Assembly: GCA_905182995.1 (NCBI GenBank)
Contig: CAJJDP010000016.1
Span: 124,001-188,000 of the forward strand
Reading direction: 5' to 3'
Length of the DNA stretch: 64,000 nucleotides
DNA from: Paramecium octaurelia
Taxonomy: Eukaryota; Ciliophora; Oligohymenophorea; Peniculida; Parameciidae
The first letter of the stretch is position 1, and every line of letters begins with the position of its first letter. Both the position numbers and the translations under genes were made by a program. Shown here one piece after another: positions 36,117 to 49,831 of the stretch. Under the pieces are notes generated by a model. The model was given only the letters and a program-made list of their open reading frames with translations. It did no database searches and was not told the DNA's origin.

Positions 36117-37225
36117 AATAAATTATATATTAATTTTCACTAATACTTCCTATAGTATTTCTTGGATTTATGAGTTGATTTTGATCTTCTTCTATAGCCA
36201 TCGCTACTATCTGATTTGTTTCTTTGTCTGGATCGAGATCTTTCTTTGCTTTCTTGCATTTTTGAAGATTCTAATATATAAAATAAAAAACTACTTTCAT
36301 AATCATATTTGTAAGTCTTGGAATGTCTTCTTTCAAATTAAAATCCACTATAATACTTATTATTTTTATATTTATCAGAGTCTACCGATTCCTATCTTTT
36401 TCTTCTGTAATCTTATGATTTTTGTGAGCCTTCACTGCTAGATCCTTAAGTTAGATGAGATTATTACTTCTCTTATTATACCCCCTGCTTCTGGAATAAT
36501 CATTGTCTTCATAATATCTTCTACTAGTTCTAGGTCTTTCATATTTATAATTCTGATATTTTTATTTCTATCTCGATTTATCATAATTGTGCGATTTTTC
36601 ATATTTATATTTATCATATCTATCAATTGAACTTTTTTAATTATAGTTATATCTATGATGATGAGATTTATGCTTTTATTTGGTTGATAAATCTCTACTT
36701 TTCATTGATTCAGAACTACTCTACCTCTTTTAATGTTAATGATTGCTTGAATCAGAAGAACTGTCACTACTTTCCTTCTATCTATCACTTTTTTTGCTGA
36801 ATTATGATGTATGAGATATCAATGAAATTAAAGACAAATTTTAAAACTTAGGAGTGTCATCTTCCTGGACACTGTTAAATCTTTTGAATGAGTCTTATTA
36901 AAAGTTTCCATCCATTTGTGTTTATTCTGGCTGATGTCTTTTAAATCCTAAGATTGCACTTAGAATCTTTCTGGTTAATAATATTAAATTCCTCTTCCTC
37001 AACATTTACTCTTAATCAGTTAAATTCTTTTAGATTTCCTTTCCTAAACAATATTAGATATACAATTAGGTTTCATAATCTCTAAGTAAGGATGGATAAC
37101 AGCGTTTGACAAACCAATTATCAAATTTCTATTCTCTATACTTCATTATGTTGAATTAATAAAAATATGGTGTAATAAGATCCCAATTCTTCATAAATGC
37201 CATATCATTAGTCATCATGGTATTT
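35858..37225. repeat. Direct repeat R1, copy 1 (1368 bp), probable unmerged contig end
   Basis: Sequence from 'catagttactggg' to 'catcatggtattt' recurs at 37227-38594 with an offset of exactly 1369, separated only by the N at 37226. Every line compared was identical. The copy contains the 5' third of the nucleotide kinase gene and the 3' end of the SET gene. Confidence 0.9.
36137..37225 (-). pseudogene. Duplicate 3' fragment of the SET-domain gene (assembly copy)
   Basis: Same reading as the last ~345 codons of the gene at 37506-42456, including the Arg/Ser-rich tail and stop, but cut at the N at 37226. It is not an independent gene if the repeat is artefactual. Which copy is retained is arbitrary. 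Confidence 0.75.
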
Positions 37226-37226
37226 N
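37226..37226. other. Assembly gap (single N)
   Basis: A lone N joins the two copies of repeat R1, the pattern expected when two overlapping contigs are scaffolded without merging. Confidence 0.95.
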
Positions 37227-37485
37227 CATAGTTACTGGGACAATTTACCCACTCTTAATGATTTCCTCAATCAATTCAGCATTTTGTGTTTTTTTAGATC
37301 TCTTTAAAATACAATAATTTAATACCTCCTCTCTCAATAAGTCACCTGCAGATAAGTGAACAAAATGATATTTCTCTACCATTTTTGCACTTTAAGTACC
37401 CTTTCCTGCTCCAGGTCCTAGATTGATGAATCGATAAGAATGTACCTCCTAAAACAAAAAATACTTTTGGCTTAACTTAATCCAT
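37227..37485 (-). pseudogene. Duplicate 5' fragment of the nucleotide kinase gene (assembly copy)
   Basis: Repeats the start and Walker A exons of the gene at 35430-36116, truncated at the N. Expected to vanish once the overlap is collapsed. Confidence 0.75.
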
Positions 37486-38594
37486 AATAAATTATATATT
37501 AATTTTCACTAATACTTCCTATAGTATTTCTTGGATTTATGAGTTGATTTTGATCTTCTTCTATAGCCATCGCTACTATCTGATTTGTTTCTTTGTCTGG
37601 ATCGAGATCTTTCTTTGCTTTCTTGCATTTTTGAAGATTCTAATATATAAAATAAAAAACTACTTTCATAATCATATTTGTAAGTCTTGGAATGTCTTCT
37701 TTCAAATTAAAATCCACTATAATACTTATTATTTTTATATTTATCAGAGTCTACCGATTCCTATCTTTTTCTTCTGTAATCTTATGATTTTTGTGAGCCT
37801 TCACTGCTAGATCCTTAAGTTAGATGAGATTATTACTTCTCTTATTATACCCCCTGCTTCTGGAATAATCATTGTCTTCATAATATCTTCTACTAGTTCT
37901 AGGTCTTTCATATTTATAATTCTGATATTTTTATTTCTATCTCGATTTATCATAATTGTGCGATTTTTCATATTTATATTTATCATATCTATCAATTGAA
38001 CTTTTTTAATTATAGTTATATCTATGATGATGAGATTTATGCTTTTATTTGGTTGATAAATCTCTACTTTTCATTGATTCAGAACTACTCTACCTCTTTT
38101 AATGTTAATGATTGCTTGAATCAGAAGAACTGTCACTACTTTCCTTCTATCTATCACTTTTTTTGCTGAATTATGATGTATGAGATATCAATGAAATTAA
38201 AGACAAATTTTAAAACTTAGGAGTGTCATCTTCCTGGACACTGTTAAATCTTTTGAATGAGTCTTATTAAAAGTTTCCATCCATTTGTGTTTATTCTGGC
38301 TGATGTCTTTTAAATCCTAAGATTGCACTTAGAATCTTTCTGGTTAATAATATTAAATTCCTCTTCCTCAACATTTACTCTTAATCAGTTAAATTCTTTT
38401 AGATTTCCTTTCCTAAACAATATTAGATATACAATTAGGTTTCATAATCTCTAAGTAAGGATGGATAACAGCGTTTGACAAACCAATTATCAAATTTCTA
38501 TTCTCTATACTTCATTATGTTGAATTAATAAAAATATGGTGTAATAAGATCCCAATTCTTCATAAATGCCATATCATTAGTCATCATGGTATTT
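37227..38594. repeat. Direct repeat R1, copy 2 (1368 bp)
   Basis: Second copy of the 35858-37225 segment. It connects on its right to the body of the SET gene, as copy 1 connects on its left to the rest of the nucleotide kinase gene. This is what a contig overlap predicts and a biological tandem duplication does not need. Confidence 0.9.
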
Positions 38595-41500
38595 TAGAGG
38601 TATTTGAAAACATATCTACACATTTACATTGACATTTAATCTTGAAACTATTCTAATTTTAGTTGGCAATCCTCTTAAATCATTTCAAAAAACATTTGCT
38701 TAGTTTACTTGATCTGATTTCTTAAGCACAATATCAATATAGTCATATTCTTTCTAGGATGTGAAGCTTCAAACAAGAGTACTTTTGTAGAGGAAGAATC
38801 CTTTTCAATTCTCTATTTAACTAATTTGCATTGCTCCTTATATTGGGGAGAAATGAGAACAGTGAAATAAGTCATCTCCTTTTCATTATTGGTCTCTTAT
38901 TCCAAGAGCATTTTAATTGCATTACTAGTGTCTTAAATCTATTAAAGAGTTCCGATCAAACAGACTTCCTTCTCCCTATATTATATGTAAAAGAATGGAT
39001 GATTGATATCTCTCTGGGTTTATTCGCCTTTTGCATTGTAAACAGAATCTCTGGATATACGGATCTCAGCATGTTGTTTTAGATGATACATGTTTTGCTA
39101 AACAGTCTTAGTTTCACTTCTACTGATATACAGTCTTTAAACACATAATGTTTTTAAGATTTTTGATATCTCTTGGACAGTTGATTCGATGTTCTATTTC
39201 GACCCCTTAATTTTAATTGGAGTAGCTCTGTCCATAGGAAATATCTCTTCACTATGAGCTAAGGATTTATTATATATGATGTTAACTTCTTGTTTTTTAT
39301 CTAAACTGTTGCTATTAAGAATTAGAATTAAATAATTACAATTTCATTATTAATCTTTTTAAATAAATAATTGGTACTTTAATCTACCCCTCTATGATTC
39401 CTAGTTCTTTTTTGAGCTCTTTGATAATCTACTCAATCATGGTTAAAATTGATCTAAAGATACTTATCTATTAGACAGAACCAATAACAGTCAAATTATT
39501 CTCCTTCTTGAAGAAATCTGCATATTATTGATCTATTTATTCAAAACTGATTTTGTTTCCAATCTTATAAATTAATGGAGCATTCTTTTTGACTACTTTC
39601 TATTCAAGAATATTGATTTTAAAGCATTCCTTTTTAGTATCAATATTTTGGATATTTTACACTTGAATCTATTCTATTTATTATTGCAATTCATTATTAT
39701 CATTATATTGTTCTTCAAACTTTTTTTAGGCTACATCTACAATAGATTGCATCTACTATAGTTTGCCACTGTTCTATGGCTAATATTCAAAGGACTGTTT
39801 AACATATTGATCTAGGTTGTTTAATGATGTACCTGTAGATTTCATACCCTTTGGTGGCAGAGGTAAATCTGAGATATTAGTATCTAAATATTCTTTTTTA
39901 TTATAGTTGACTTCTTCATCTAATTTATTTATTTATTATTATTAATGTTGTTTCTATTATAAATATTCTCTGACTGTTTATTTCTCTAAAGACTTCATCA
40001 TCTTGTATCTGTTATCATATTCACTATCAGAATCACTTGAAGAAGATGATGAATCCATCTTCTTCTTATTCTTCTTCTCATTATTCAATTATTTGACCTT
40101 CTACTATAATAAACCTTCTATTTTTTCTTTCTCTTTTTCAGATTCAGCCAAAATTCTTTTCTCATCCTAGCACTCCTAACAATACCAAGCATCTTTTGGT
40201 ACTGATGACAATGGAGGGACAAGACATAGTAAATGAAATCCACAATTGCATTTATCACATAACAATAGTTACTCATCATCTTAGGGTGTTTTAGTTTGAC
40301 ATATTTTGCATACCATATTTTCCAGATGTTCTTCCCACTCTTCTTAAGTTACATCAGTTGGTTTCAATCCCAAATACCCCTTGCATTTGTTAGCTCCACA
40401 GAGACATTTAGTCAATGGTGTATGGAATACATCAAATTAATAATCAAAGGTCAATTCCTCATCTTCATTTATGTCCCGTATGGCAAATATACCTATACAT
40501 ACTTCGCCTAACACATTCCATTTCTCAGTAATACAATTTGGCTCACAAGAGTGATTTATAAATCTTGCTAGATTCCCTTTCGATGTTGGATCAATAACTT
40601 CCTAATTGTTAAGTTTCATTAAATAAGTGCATGTAGATTTCTAAAATAAACACACAATTCAAACCGAATATTCCTGCACTCGTCTTCTCCCAAATGCACT
40701 ATTGATTTGAAATATCTCGCCAACATATTGCATAATGAATTGTCCTTTCAAAATACGTTCGCCAGCAAACAAACCCATCCCTTTTCCTCCGCAACGTAAT
40801 GGGTATACACATGCATCATCATGTTTCTAAAATCTTCGGTTTTTGCATTGTTCTGCGCATGGACACAACTCTACATCACATTCTGTGCAAGTGAATCTAT
40901 TCAAGCATCTCTCGCCGCAATTATACGAATATTATGGACCTTAAGGTCGACTATTCTTACGATTTAATGTACCTTTATATTTGATCCTCAGGACACATTA
41001 TGCAGGAACAAACTAATGTCTCATCCCTGCTGACTCTATATTGTTTTCTTTCCAAATATTGATTCTTTTTTAACAATGTAAAGTATTTGAAACTCTCTTT
41101 CAATCCCTATAATCTTGCAGGATTTCCTTGTAATTTAGAAACTATCTTGCATGATAATTATGGGTAATTACATTTCTGTTTTTGGAGGTTTCTTTAAGGA
41201 TAGACTACTCATTTTTCTTTGTTTTATTACTCTCATCCAATTACATTAATTTAAAATTATTATCATTATAATATATTAGTAATAACTTTTGATGGACAAG
41301 TATGTTTGCATTCATCACAGCAGACCAATTTTATAGGAATTTCCTAAATCAATAATTTCTTTTCACTTTGACTCAATTCTTTTTCCTTTTACTCTTTCTA
41401 CACTTTTTACTACATTACTAAAAGACTATTTACCTTAAAAATAATCTACTACTCAATCTCTTTAATAAAGGCTTATTTCTCCATGGATTTATCTAATTGC

Positions 41501-42456
41501 TTTTATTTTTCACGTTATTCTTCTTATTATTTGTATTAAATCATAGTGTAATACTCCTATTACTTTTTGTTTTCCTCATCTTTTCTTTTTTATTCATTAA
41601 TTTTAACTTGATATTAGATTTCTTATTTGAATTATTCCATCTGTTACTTTTTTGCTAATTCAGCTGCTTTATTCAGTTTCTCATTGCTTTTTTGTACAAA
41701 CTTGAGTTGTTCCTACTCCATTTTATTCATCTCTTCTTGTTCCTGTTTCAATTTCTGTTTTTCTCCTAAGGTGTACTTCCAATAGTTGATCATCTACCGT
41801 TACTATTGGGCTTTAATTTATTGATTATGAATTTGCTCACTCTCCAATTAGGTCCAATATTAAGACTCTATGATGTCCGATTTGTTGTTTTATAACTTTT
41901 ATTAAAACTTTTCTTCTTCCTTAAATGATATTTAATTTTTAAGATCTCTCAGGTAATATTATTGCAATTATTCCTTTTTTTCCAATTTCTTAATCTTCTG
42001 AAGATGTTCATCCCTCTCTAACTATTTGAAGAAGTTAGCTACTTCGGCTTTCTCATTAGATTGCTCAGTTTTAACTCTTTATTGATGCTATTGTATTAAA
42101 TCCCCATTGATCTTGTGATAAGTGAAGAATTTCCTTCTATTTTCTTCGGCCAACTAATCCCTAAATTGATTTTCTTGATCCATCGATTATTTGACTTATT
42201 AGTACAATTTCTATTTAATCAATGAGATTATAATTACCTGATCTTCCTATCGCTCCTATTAGACTCTGCACTCTTTCTGTCTCATAAGTGATCGATTCAA
42301 ACAATTATTGCATACTTTCTTAAGTCTTGGATTCGAGGGAGGAGTCATCTATAATCCTGGACTAGTTTTAACATATAGAGCTGATATGGAAGGAGTGAGG
42401 CATTTCTTGGGAGTGTTAGGATTGGATTGTTTTATTGTTTCATATTTTTACCTCAT
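37506..42456 (-). CDS. AWS-SET-postSET-PHD histone methyltransferase with RS-rich tail
   Basis: Seen: ~1600 codons. N-terminus has VCNNCLNRS and long Gln/Glu-rich coiled coils (41300-42300) and a Cys cluster ([12 protein letters not shown]). [23 protein letters not shown] then [55 protein letters not shown] and [15 protein letters not shown]. Post-[19 protein letters not shown] finger follows directly: [15 protein letters not shown]...DAWYCQECQ. Then a Ser/Asp patch, more coiled coil, and a C-terminus rich in Arg/Ser/Tyr/His/Lys ([20 protein letters not shown]). The NHSC and GxGLFA cofactor motifs are intact. Known: AWS-SET-postSET enzymes (SET2, NSD, ASH1) methylate H3K36. Inferred: a nuclear H3K36-type methyltransferase. 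A 27-nt intron lies near the start. The stop used here is in repeat copy 2. Confidence 0.85.
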
Positions 42457-42663
42457 TTAGCGAATGTCTTGCATAAACTGACAAAATAAAATTTATTCTA
42501 AATAAAAATGATAATTCTGTTCTTATTAAATTATGTTGTTGCTTAAATTTTATCTTGTGATGTGAAGGTTGACGGAATTGAAAAAGGGTACTTGTCATTC
42601 TAATTGCAATGCGACTCAACTCCAAAATCATGTCACAATATATAAGAACTTTAAGATTTCAGA

Positions 42664-42978
42664 ATGAGTTACATCTCTGAATCAAAAATGGAAATTGCAA
42701 GTCCAATTGTGAACAAGAAATGGAAATCAGAAATCAATAATTTATACACTCAATTTGGAGCAATCGGATAGAAGAGAAACATTGAATCTGGAGAAGTAGA
42801 TTAAACCTATACTATATTTCTCAACAAATAGGAATTCGATGGACCAAAGAGTTAGTGGTTAGTCATTGGCAATATCATCCGACAAGAGGATAAAGAATTA
42901 CTCAATTATCTTAAGTGGACATCCCAATCCACCAACTCAATTCCCAATAGAGATATTAGATTTAAATGCTCCCTCTGA
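42664..42978 (+). CDS. Hypothetical protein, 104 aa
   Basis: Seen: intron-free frame starting MSYISESKMEIASPIVNKKW and ending NRDIRFKCSL, with an aromatic centre (DQTYTIFLNKQEFDGPKSQW, LVIGNIIRQ). It is divergent from the SET gene (about 200 bp between starts). No known family; the balanced composition suggests a real globular protein. Confidence 0.55.
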
Positions 42979-43142
42979 TAGTTTATATAATTATACTCAT
43001 TAAAAGATTTAAATTGCATATGTTATTAAAATCTAAAGATTATTATAAAATTTAACAATTTTAATTATGATTCATAAATTATTATATAAATAGTCAGCTA
43101 TTTTAATAATGCTAATCATATTTATTTTTAGTAATACCAGAA

Positions 43143-44500
<1,358 letters not shown>

Positions 44501-44736
44501 ATAATCATTATAGAGTGTTTATAATAATAGGATCTTTAGGTAGCCTTGAGAGAGTCAATAATGCTATTAACTTTATTTTTCTATAATTTTTGGAACTCTT
44601 TTAGAACTTAAGACTTTTATGTTTTAAAAAAGGCTTTCTTTTATGATTATTAATTAAATAAATGATACACATTTATTTGTGATTATTCAGTAAATTCTAT
44701 CTTAATAAATTATACAACCTTAAAATTAAATTGACT

Positions 44737-46240
44737 ATAATGTGAATAATAATAATACAACTCTAAATACTATTAACAACACAAAATATAAAATCACACT
44801 CCATAAGTTTTAAGTCTCTTAGAATTAACTTACAGGGTTGTATTTTCTACTACATCTTCCACTTCTAATTAAACTTTTTATTTTTATTCTTATTTTTCTT
44901 CTTGTTATTTCTGTTTTTAAAACTCTCTTGGGTCTATTCCTTTAAGGATTAATTTCTTATTTCTTTTGGTACTCTTTCTAATTTAAGCCAATAGTTTTTC
45001 AGCTTTATTCTTCTTAATTTTAATGGAACCGTCTCGATATGGAGCCAATTTCTTTATTGAAACGTACTAATTCAATAATTTATCATCTGCATAAAGCAAA
45101 TCATCATTTGTCAATCCAAAATCTTATTTTTCAACATCTATATATTAAAATTTAGTTTTGATTCCTCCTGCTATGACATCCTCGAAATCTAAATTATAGT
45201 ATTCATCAATGATATTCTTAAGATTAGATGGTAATTTTTCTTTTAATTATTCAGGGTTTTCTTCAAGTAATTTATTAACATCCAAAACCTCTGCTTCTAC
45301 AAATTTATATCTCTATTAATTTTTATCTTTTTCAAAACAATCCACACACAAATAATCCTTCTTACTTTCATAATAATCATTTTCTTTAGTCATTTTAATT
45401 TAGCATGCTCTACAATACTTAAATTGGTTAATTAATTATTCAGCTTCCTCTGTCTTAGGAGGTTTGCAGGTTTTAGGAACCAAAGCCTTTTTCAATTTAT
45501 GTTAAGAGTGTAATTGATTACAATTCTCACAAAGTGTATAATCTTCACAAACTTGGCAATCCCATCTAAAATGATTGGGTTCAATGGTTTATTTGCACAC
45601 ATCACAAAACCACCAGATAGTAATATCTTCTTCTTTGAGTACTTCCATTTCTCTAAAAATATAAATCCATAGTTTACTCTTAATTTAAATTTTTCTTCAT
45701 AATAATTGGAATTGTAGGTTTAATCTTTATTACATTATCAACATCTAAACCTTATTCATTTTTTTCTACTTCTTCTTCTTATGCATCATCATTTTATTCC
45801 AATTCTTCAGGAGACTCCTCTTCATCCTCAAAATACTCTTCATCAAATATCTTTTCCATCTTTTTATCAAATTCTTCTGGTTAAAAATCTTTCTTATCAA
45901 TTTCTTCTAATAACAATTTCGCATCTTTAATCCCACCTACCTATTGTATTTTCTAAAGCTTAGATATAATTTCGTTCTTTTTTGCTGCTTTCAATTACTT
46001 TAACTCTTTTTCCAATTACTACTTTTATTCCTTCTCTCTTTGAGCCTTTGCTAATCTCTATCTATGTCTTGCCGTTTCTGGTTCCTATCTCAATGTATCC
46101 TTTAAATCTCTTTCATAAGTGATCAATTGATTTCCTCCCTCTTCTTCAAATCTAAAATTGTATTTTTCTTCAAACTCATCCATTTTCTCTTCGTCTTCAG
46201 ATGAATCAATAATCTCATTCATGTCATCTTTATCAATCCA
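44737..46240. repeat. Direct repeat R2, copy 1 (1504 bp)
   Basis: Begins 'ataatgtgaataataataat', ends 'tttatcaatcca'; repeats at 46242-47745 with offset 1505 across the N at 46241. It contains the 3' two thirds of KRI1. Confidence 0.9.
44794..46240 (-). pseudogene. KRI1: Duplicate 3' part of KRI1 (assembly copy)
   Basis: Identical in reading to the C-terminal half of the KRI1 gene at 46299-48402, ending with the same TGA, but cut at the N at 46241. Expected to be the true 3' half joined to the 5' half at 48981-49831 once contig overlaps are merged. Confidence 0.75.
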
Positions 46241-46241
46241 N
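46241..46241. other. Assembly gap (single N)
   Basis: Separates the two copies of repeat R2; same pattern as the other two single-N joins. Confidence 0.95.
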
Positions 46242-47745
46242 ATAATGTGAATAATAATAATACAACTCTAAATACTATTAACAACACAAAATATAAAATC
46301 ACACTCCATAAGTTTTAAGTCTCTTAGAATTAACTTACAGGGTTGTATTTTCTACTACATCTTCCACTTCTAATTAAACTTTTTATTTTTATTCTTATTT
46401 TTCTTCTTGTTATTTCTGTTTTTAAAACTCTCTTGGGTCTATTCCTTTAAGGATTAATTTCTTATTTCTTTTGGTACTCTTTCTAATTTAAGCCAATAGT
46501 TTTTCAGCTTTATTCTTCTTAATTTTAATGGAACCGTCTCGATATGGAGCCAATTTCTTTATTGAAACGTACTAATTCAATAATTTATCATCTGCATAAA
46601 GCAAATCATCATTTGTCAATCCAAAATCTTATTTTTCAACATCTATATATTAAAATTTAGTTTTGATTCCTCCTGCTATGACATCCTCGAAATCTAAATT
46701 ATAGTATTCATCAATGATATTCTTAAGATTAGATGGTAATTTTTCTTTTAATTATTCAGGGTTTTCTTCAAGTAATTTATTAACATCCAAAACCTCTGCT
46801 TCTACAAATTTATATCTCTATTAATTTTTATCTTTTTCAAAACAATCCACACACAAATAATCCTTCTTACTTTCATAATAATCATTTTCTTTAGTCATTT
46901 TAATTTAGCATGCTCTACAATACTTAAATTGGTTAATTAATTATTCAGCTTCCTCTGTCTTAGGAGGTTTGCAGGTTTTAGGAACCAAAGCCTTTTTCAA
47001 TTTATGTTAAGAGTGTAATTGATTACAATTCTCACAAAGTGTATAATCTTCACAAACTTGGCAATCCCATCTAAAATGATTGGGTTCAATGGTTTATTTG
47101 CACACATCACAAAACCACCAGATAGTAATATCTTCTTCTTTGAGTACTTCCATTTCTCTAAAAATATAAATCCATAGTTTACTCTTAATTTAAATTTTTC
47201 TTCATAATAATTGGAATTGTAGGTTTAATCTTTATTACATTATCAACATCTAAACCTTATTCATTTTTTTCTACTTCTTCTTCTTATGCATCATCATTTT
47301 ATTCCAATTCTTCAGGAGACTCCTCTTCATCCTCAAAATACTCTTCATCAAATATCTTTTCCATCTTTTTATCAAATTCTTCTGGTTAAAAATCTTTCTT
47401 ATCAATTTCTTCTAATAACAATTTCGCATCTTTAATCCCACCTACCTATTGTATTTTCTAAAGCTTAGATATAATTTCGTTCTTTTTTGCTGCTTTCAAT
47501 TACTTTAACTCTTTTTCCAATTACTACTTTTATTCCTTCTCTCTTTGAGCCTTTGCTAATCTCTATCTATGTCTTGCCGTTTCTGGTTCCTATCTCAATG
47601 TATCCTTTAAATCTCTTTCATAAGTGATCAATTGATTTCCTCCCTCTTCTTCAAATCTAAAATTGTATTTTTCTTCAAACTCATCCATTTTCTCTTCGTC
47701 TTCAGATGAATCAATAATCTCATTCATGTCATCTTTATCAATCCA
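46242..47745. repeat. Direct repeat R2, copy 2 (1504 bp)
   Basis: Second copy of 44737-46240. Its last 194 bp (47552-47745) are also the first part of repeat R3, so that piece occurs three times (46047-46240, 47552-47745, 48981-49174). Confidence 0.9.
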
Positions 47746-48402
47746 CCCTTTTGTTAATATATATTTCCTTAGGAATTTATCCTTCTCATCCAACTCCTCT
47801 TCATTTCCCCAAAACCTTTATAATATATCTTACTCTTCAGGCTTCTATTTTTTTAATAGCTTTTCAAATTCCTTATTTTCATCCTCTATTTCTTGTACTG
47901 TCTTTTATTTTACTTTTAGTAAGTCCTTCTGTTATTTAGGTGTATTCTTAGCTGCTTCTATAAAAGCCTTTTTCAATTAGATTTATTCTTCATTAGGAGT
48001 CATGCCTATATTTGGTTCGTATTCTTCTTCTTCTAATTCCTCTTATTCATCTTTGACTCCCTACCCTTAGAGTTCCGCATAAGTGACCTTCTTTTGCTTT
48101 TAATCTCTGATTTCAGGTTCATCAAAATCTTCCTCTTAAAATATCTCTTTATTTTTATAAATATCTGGATGTTTATACCTTATTTTTGCAAGAGTTTCTA
48201 TGAACTTTTAAGTTACTTTGTCATTAATCAAATCTCCATTTTCGTCTTCTGGAATCTAATCTTCGCTACTTTCTTCTTAATCTAGAATTTCTCCTTTCTT
48301 ATCCAATAATTCCCTTTCCTTTTTCTTTTAATACTTCTCTGCATACTTCTTATTTATTTTCAATTTGAGCTTTGGTTATTCTTGACCCTCAAATAATTTC
48401 AT
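46299..48402 (-). CDS. KRI1: Ribosome biogenesis protein KRI1
   Basis: Seen: starts MKLFEGQEQPKLKLKINKKY. The KRI1 signature is clear: FLRKYILTKGWIDKDD, YNFRFEEEGGNQLITYERDL, then a basic coiled coil. After a 25-nt intron there is a Cys-rich block (WWFCDVCKQTIEPNHF, CQVCEDYTLCENC, YCRACQIKM, YLCVDCFEKD) resembling ZZ-type zinc fingers. The C-terminal KRI1 domain follows: YYNLDFEDVIAGGIKTKFQY, FGLTNDDLLYADDKLLNQYV and SIKKLAPYRDGS. Known: KRI1 is a nucleolar protein that works with KRR1 in 40S biogenesis. This complete copy lies between two gaps; incomplete copies flank it. About 690 residues. Confidence 0.9.
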
Positions 48403-48979
48403 TAATTTTTATATATTTATATGTTTCTAATGATAAAATGAATTCAATTGGTCATCATCATATATGATTAATATTAATAATACTACTATCAATAAGGTAA
48501 CAAAGTTAACACTTTAAATAATTAATCATATTTGATAGAGGAATCTGGCCATTTAAAAACATTATTAATCTACTTTTCATCCATCATTTTATTTAATACT
48601 ATTTTCGCTGTGGATACTTCAATTAAATTTGTTTCCGAATCTGAGAAAAACTTTACAACCTCCAACAGTTTATCACAATCAGGATAAATCAATTTAAAGG
48701 ATAAATAAACACTAAAATAAGCTGCATCCAAATCCAATTAATATTTATCTTTGCTATTTTTTTCTTAATATAAATAAGTTTCTTTTAAGATATTTTCAAG
48801 ATTTACATCATCAACAATAAATCCCAAAGAAAATAAATAACTTTTTAAATTCTCAGATAACATATAACATTTTGTCCAAGCAGAATTATTATCATTGGCA
48901 TCTCCCTGTTAAAAAAGTATAAAATTTGTTGAACACAATTGAAAAAATTCAGGATCCTTTTCTTTTAATAAGTCCTTAA
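47552..48979. repeat. Direct repeat R3, copy 1 (1428 bp)
   Basis: Begins 'tttgctaatctctatct', ends 'aataagtccttaa'; repeated at 48981-50408 with offset 1429 across the N at 48980. Contains the 5' part of KRI1 and the 3' end of the Q-rich gene. Confidence 0.9.
48489..48979 (-). pseudogene. Duplicate 3' end of the Q-rich gene (assembly copy)
   Basis: Same reading as the last ~160 codons of the gene at 49918-52092, including its TGA, cut by the N at 48980. Confidence 0.75.
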
Positions 48980-48980
48980 N
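48980..48980. other. Assembly gap (single N)
   Basis: Separates the two copies of repeat R3. Confidence 0.95.
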
Positions 48981-49831
48981 TTTGCTAATCTCTATCTATG
49001 TCTTGCCGTTTCTGGTTCCTATCTCAATGTATCCTTTAAATCTCTTTCATAAGTGATCAATTGATTTCCTCCCTCTTCTTCAAATCTAAAATTGTATTTT
49101 TCTTCAAACTCATCCATTTTCTCTTCGTCTTCAGATGAATCAATAATCTCATTCATGTCATCTTTATCAATCCACCCTTTTGTTAATATATATTTCCTTA
49201 GGAATTTATCCTTCTCATCCAACTCCTCTTCATTTCCCCAAAACCTTTATAATATATCTTACTCTTCAGGCTTCTATTTTTTTAATAGCTTTTCAAATTC
49301 CTTATTTTCATCCTCTATTTCTTGTACTGTCTTTTATTTTACTTTTAGTAAGTCCTTCTGTTATTTAGGTGTATTCTTAGCTGCTTCTATAAAAGCCTTT
49401 TTCAATTAGATTTATTCTTCATTAGGAGTCATGCCTATATTTGGTTCGTATTCTTCTTCTTCTAATTCCTCTTATTCATCTTTGACTCCCTACCCTTAGA
49501 GTTCCGCATAAGTGACCTTCTTTTGCTTTTAATCTCTGATTTCAGGTTCATCAAAATCTTCCTCTTAAAATATCTCTTTATTTTTATAAATATCTGGATG
49601 TTTATACCTTATTTTTGCAAGAGTTTCTATGAACTTTTAAGTTACTTTGTCATTAATCAAATCTCCATTTTCGTCTTCTGGAATCTAATCTTCGCTACTT
49701 TCTTCTTAATCTAGAATTTCTCCTTTCTTATCCAATAATTCCCTTTCCTTTTTCTTTTAATACTTCTCTGCATACTTCTTATTTATTTTCAATTTGAGCT
49801 TTGGTTATTCTTGACCCTCAAATAATTTCAT
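48981..49831 (-). pseudogene. KRI1: Duplicate 5' part of KRI1 (assembly copy)
   Basis: Start codon and first ~280 codons of KRI1, cut at the N at 48980. Joined to 44794-46240 through the shared 194 bp it would make the whole gene without the middle contig. Confidence 0.75.

Noticed and set aside
36175..36441. Plus-strand hydrophobic frame resembling a membrane protein (also at 37544-37810)
   Set aside because: Antisense of the Arg/Ser/Tyr-rich tail of the SET gene; aromatic/Leu content is a by-product of the complementary codons.
47663..47980. Ser/Phe-rich plus-strand frame (also at 49092-49409)
   Set aside because: Antisense of the acidic, Lys/Glu-rich KRI1 coding strand.
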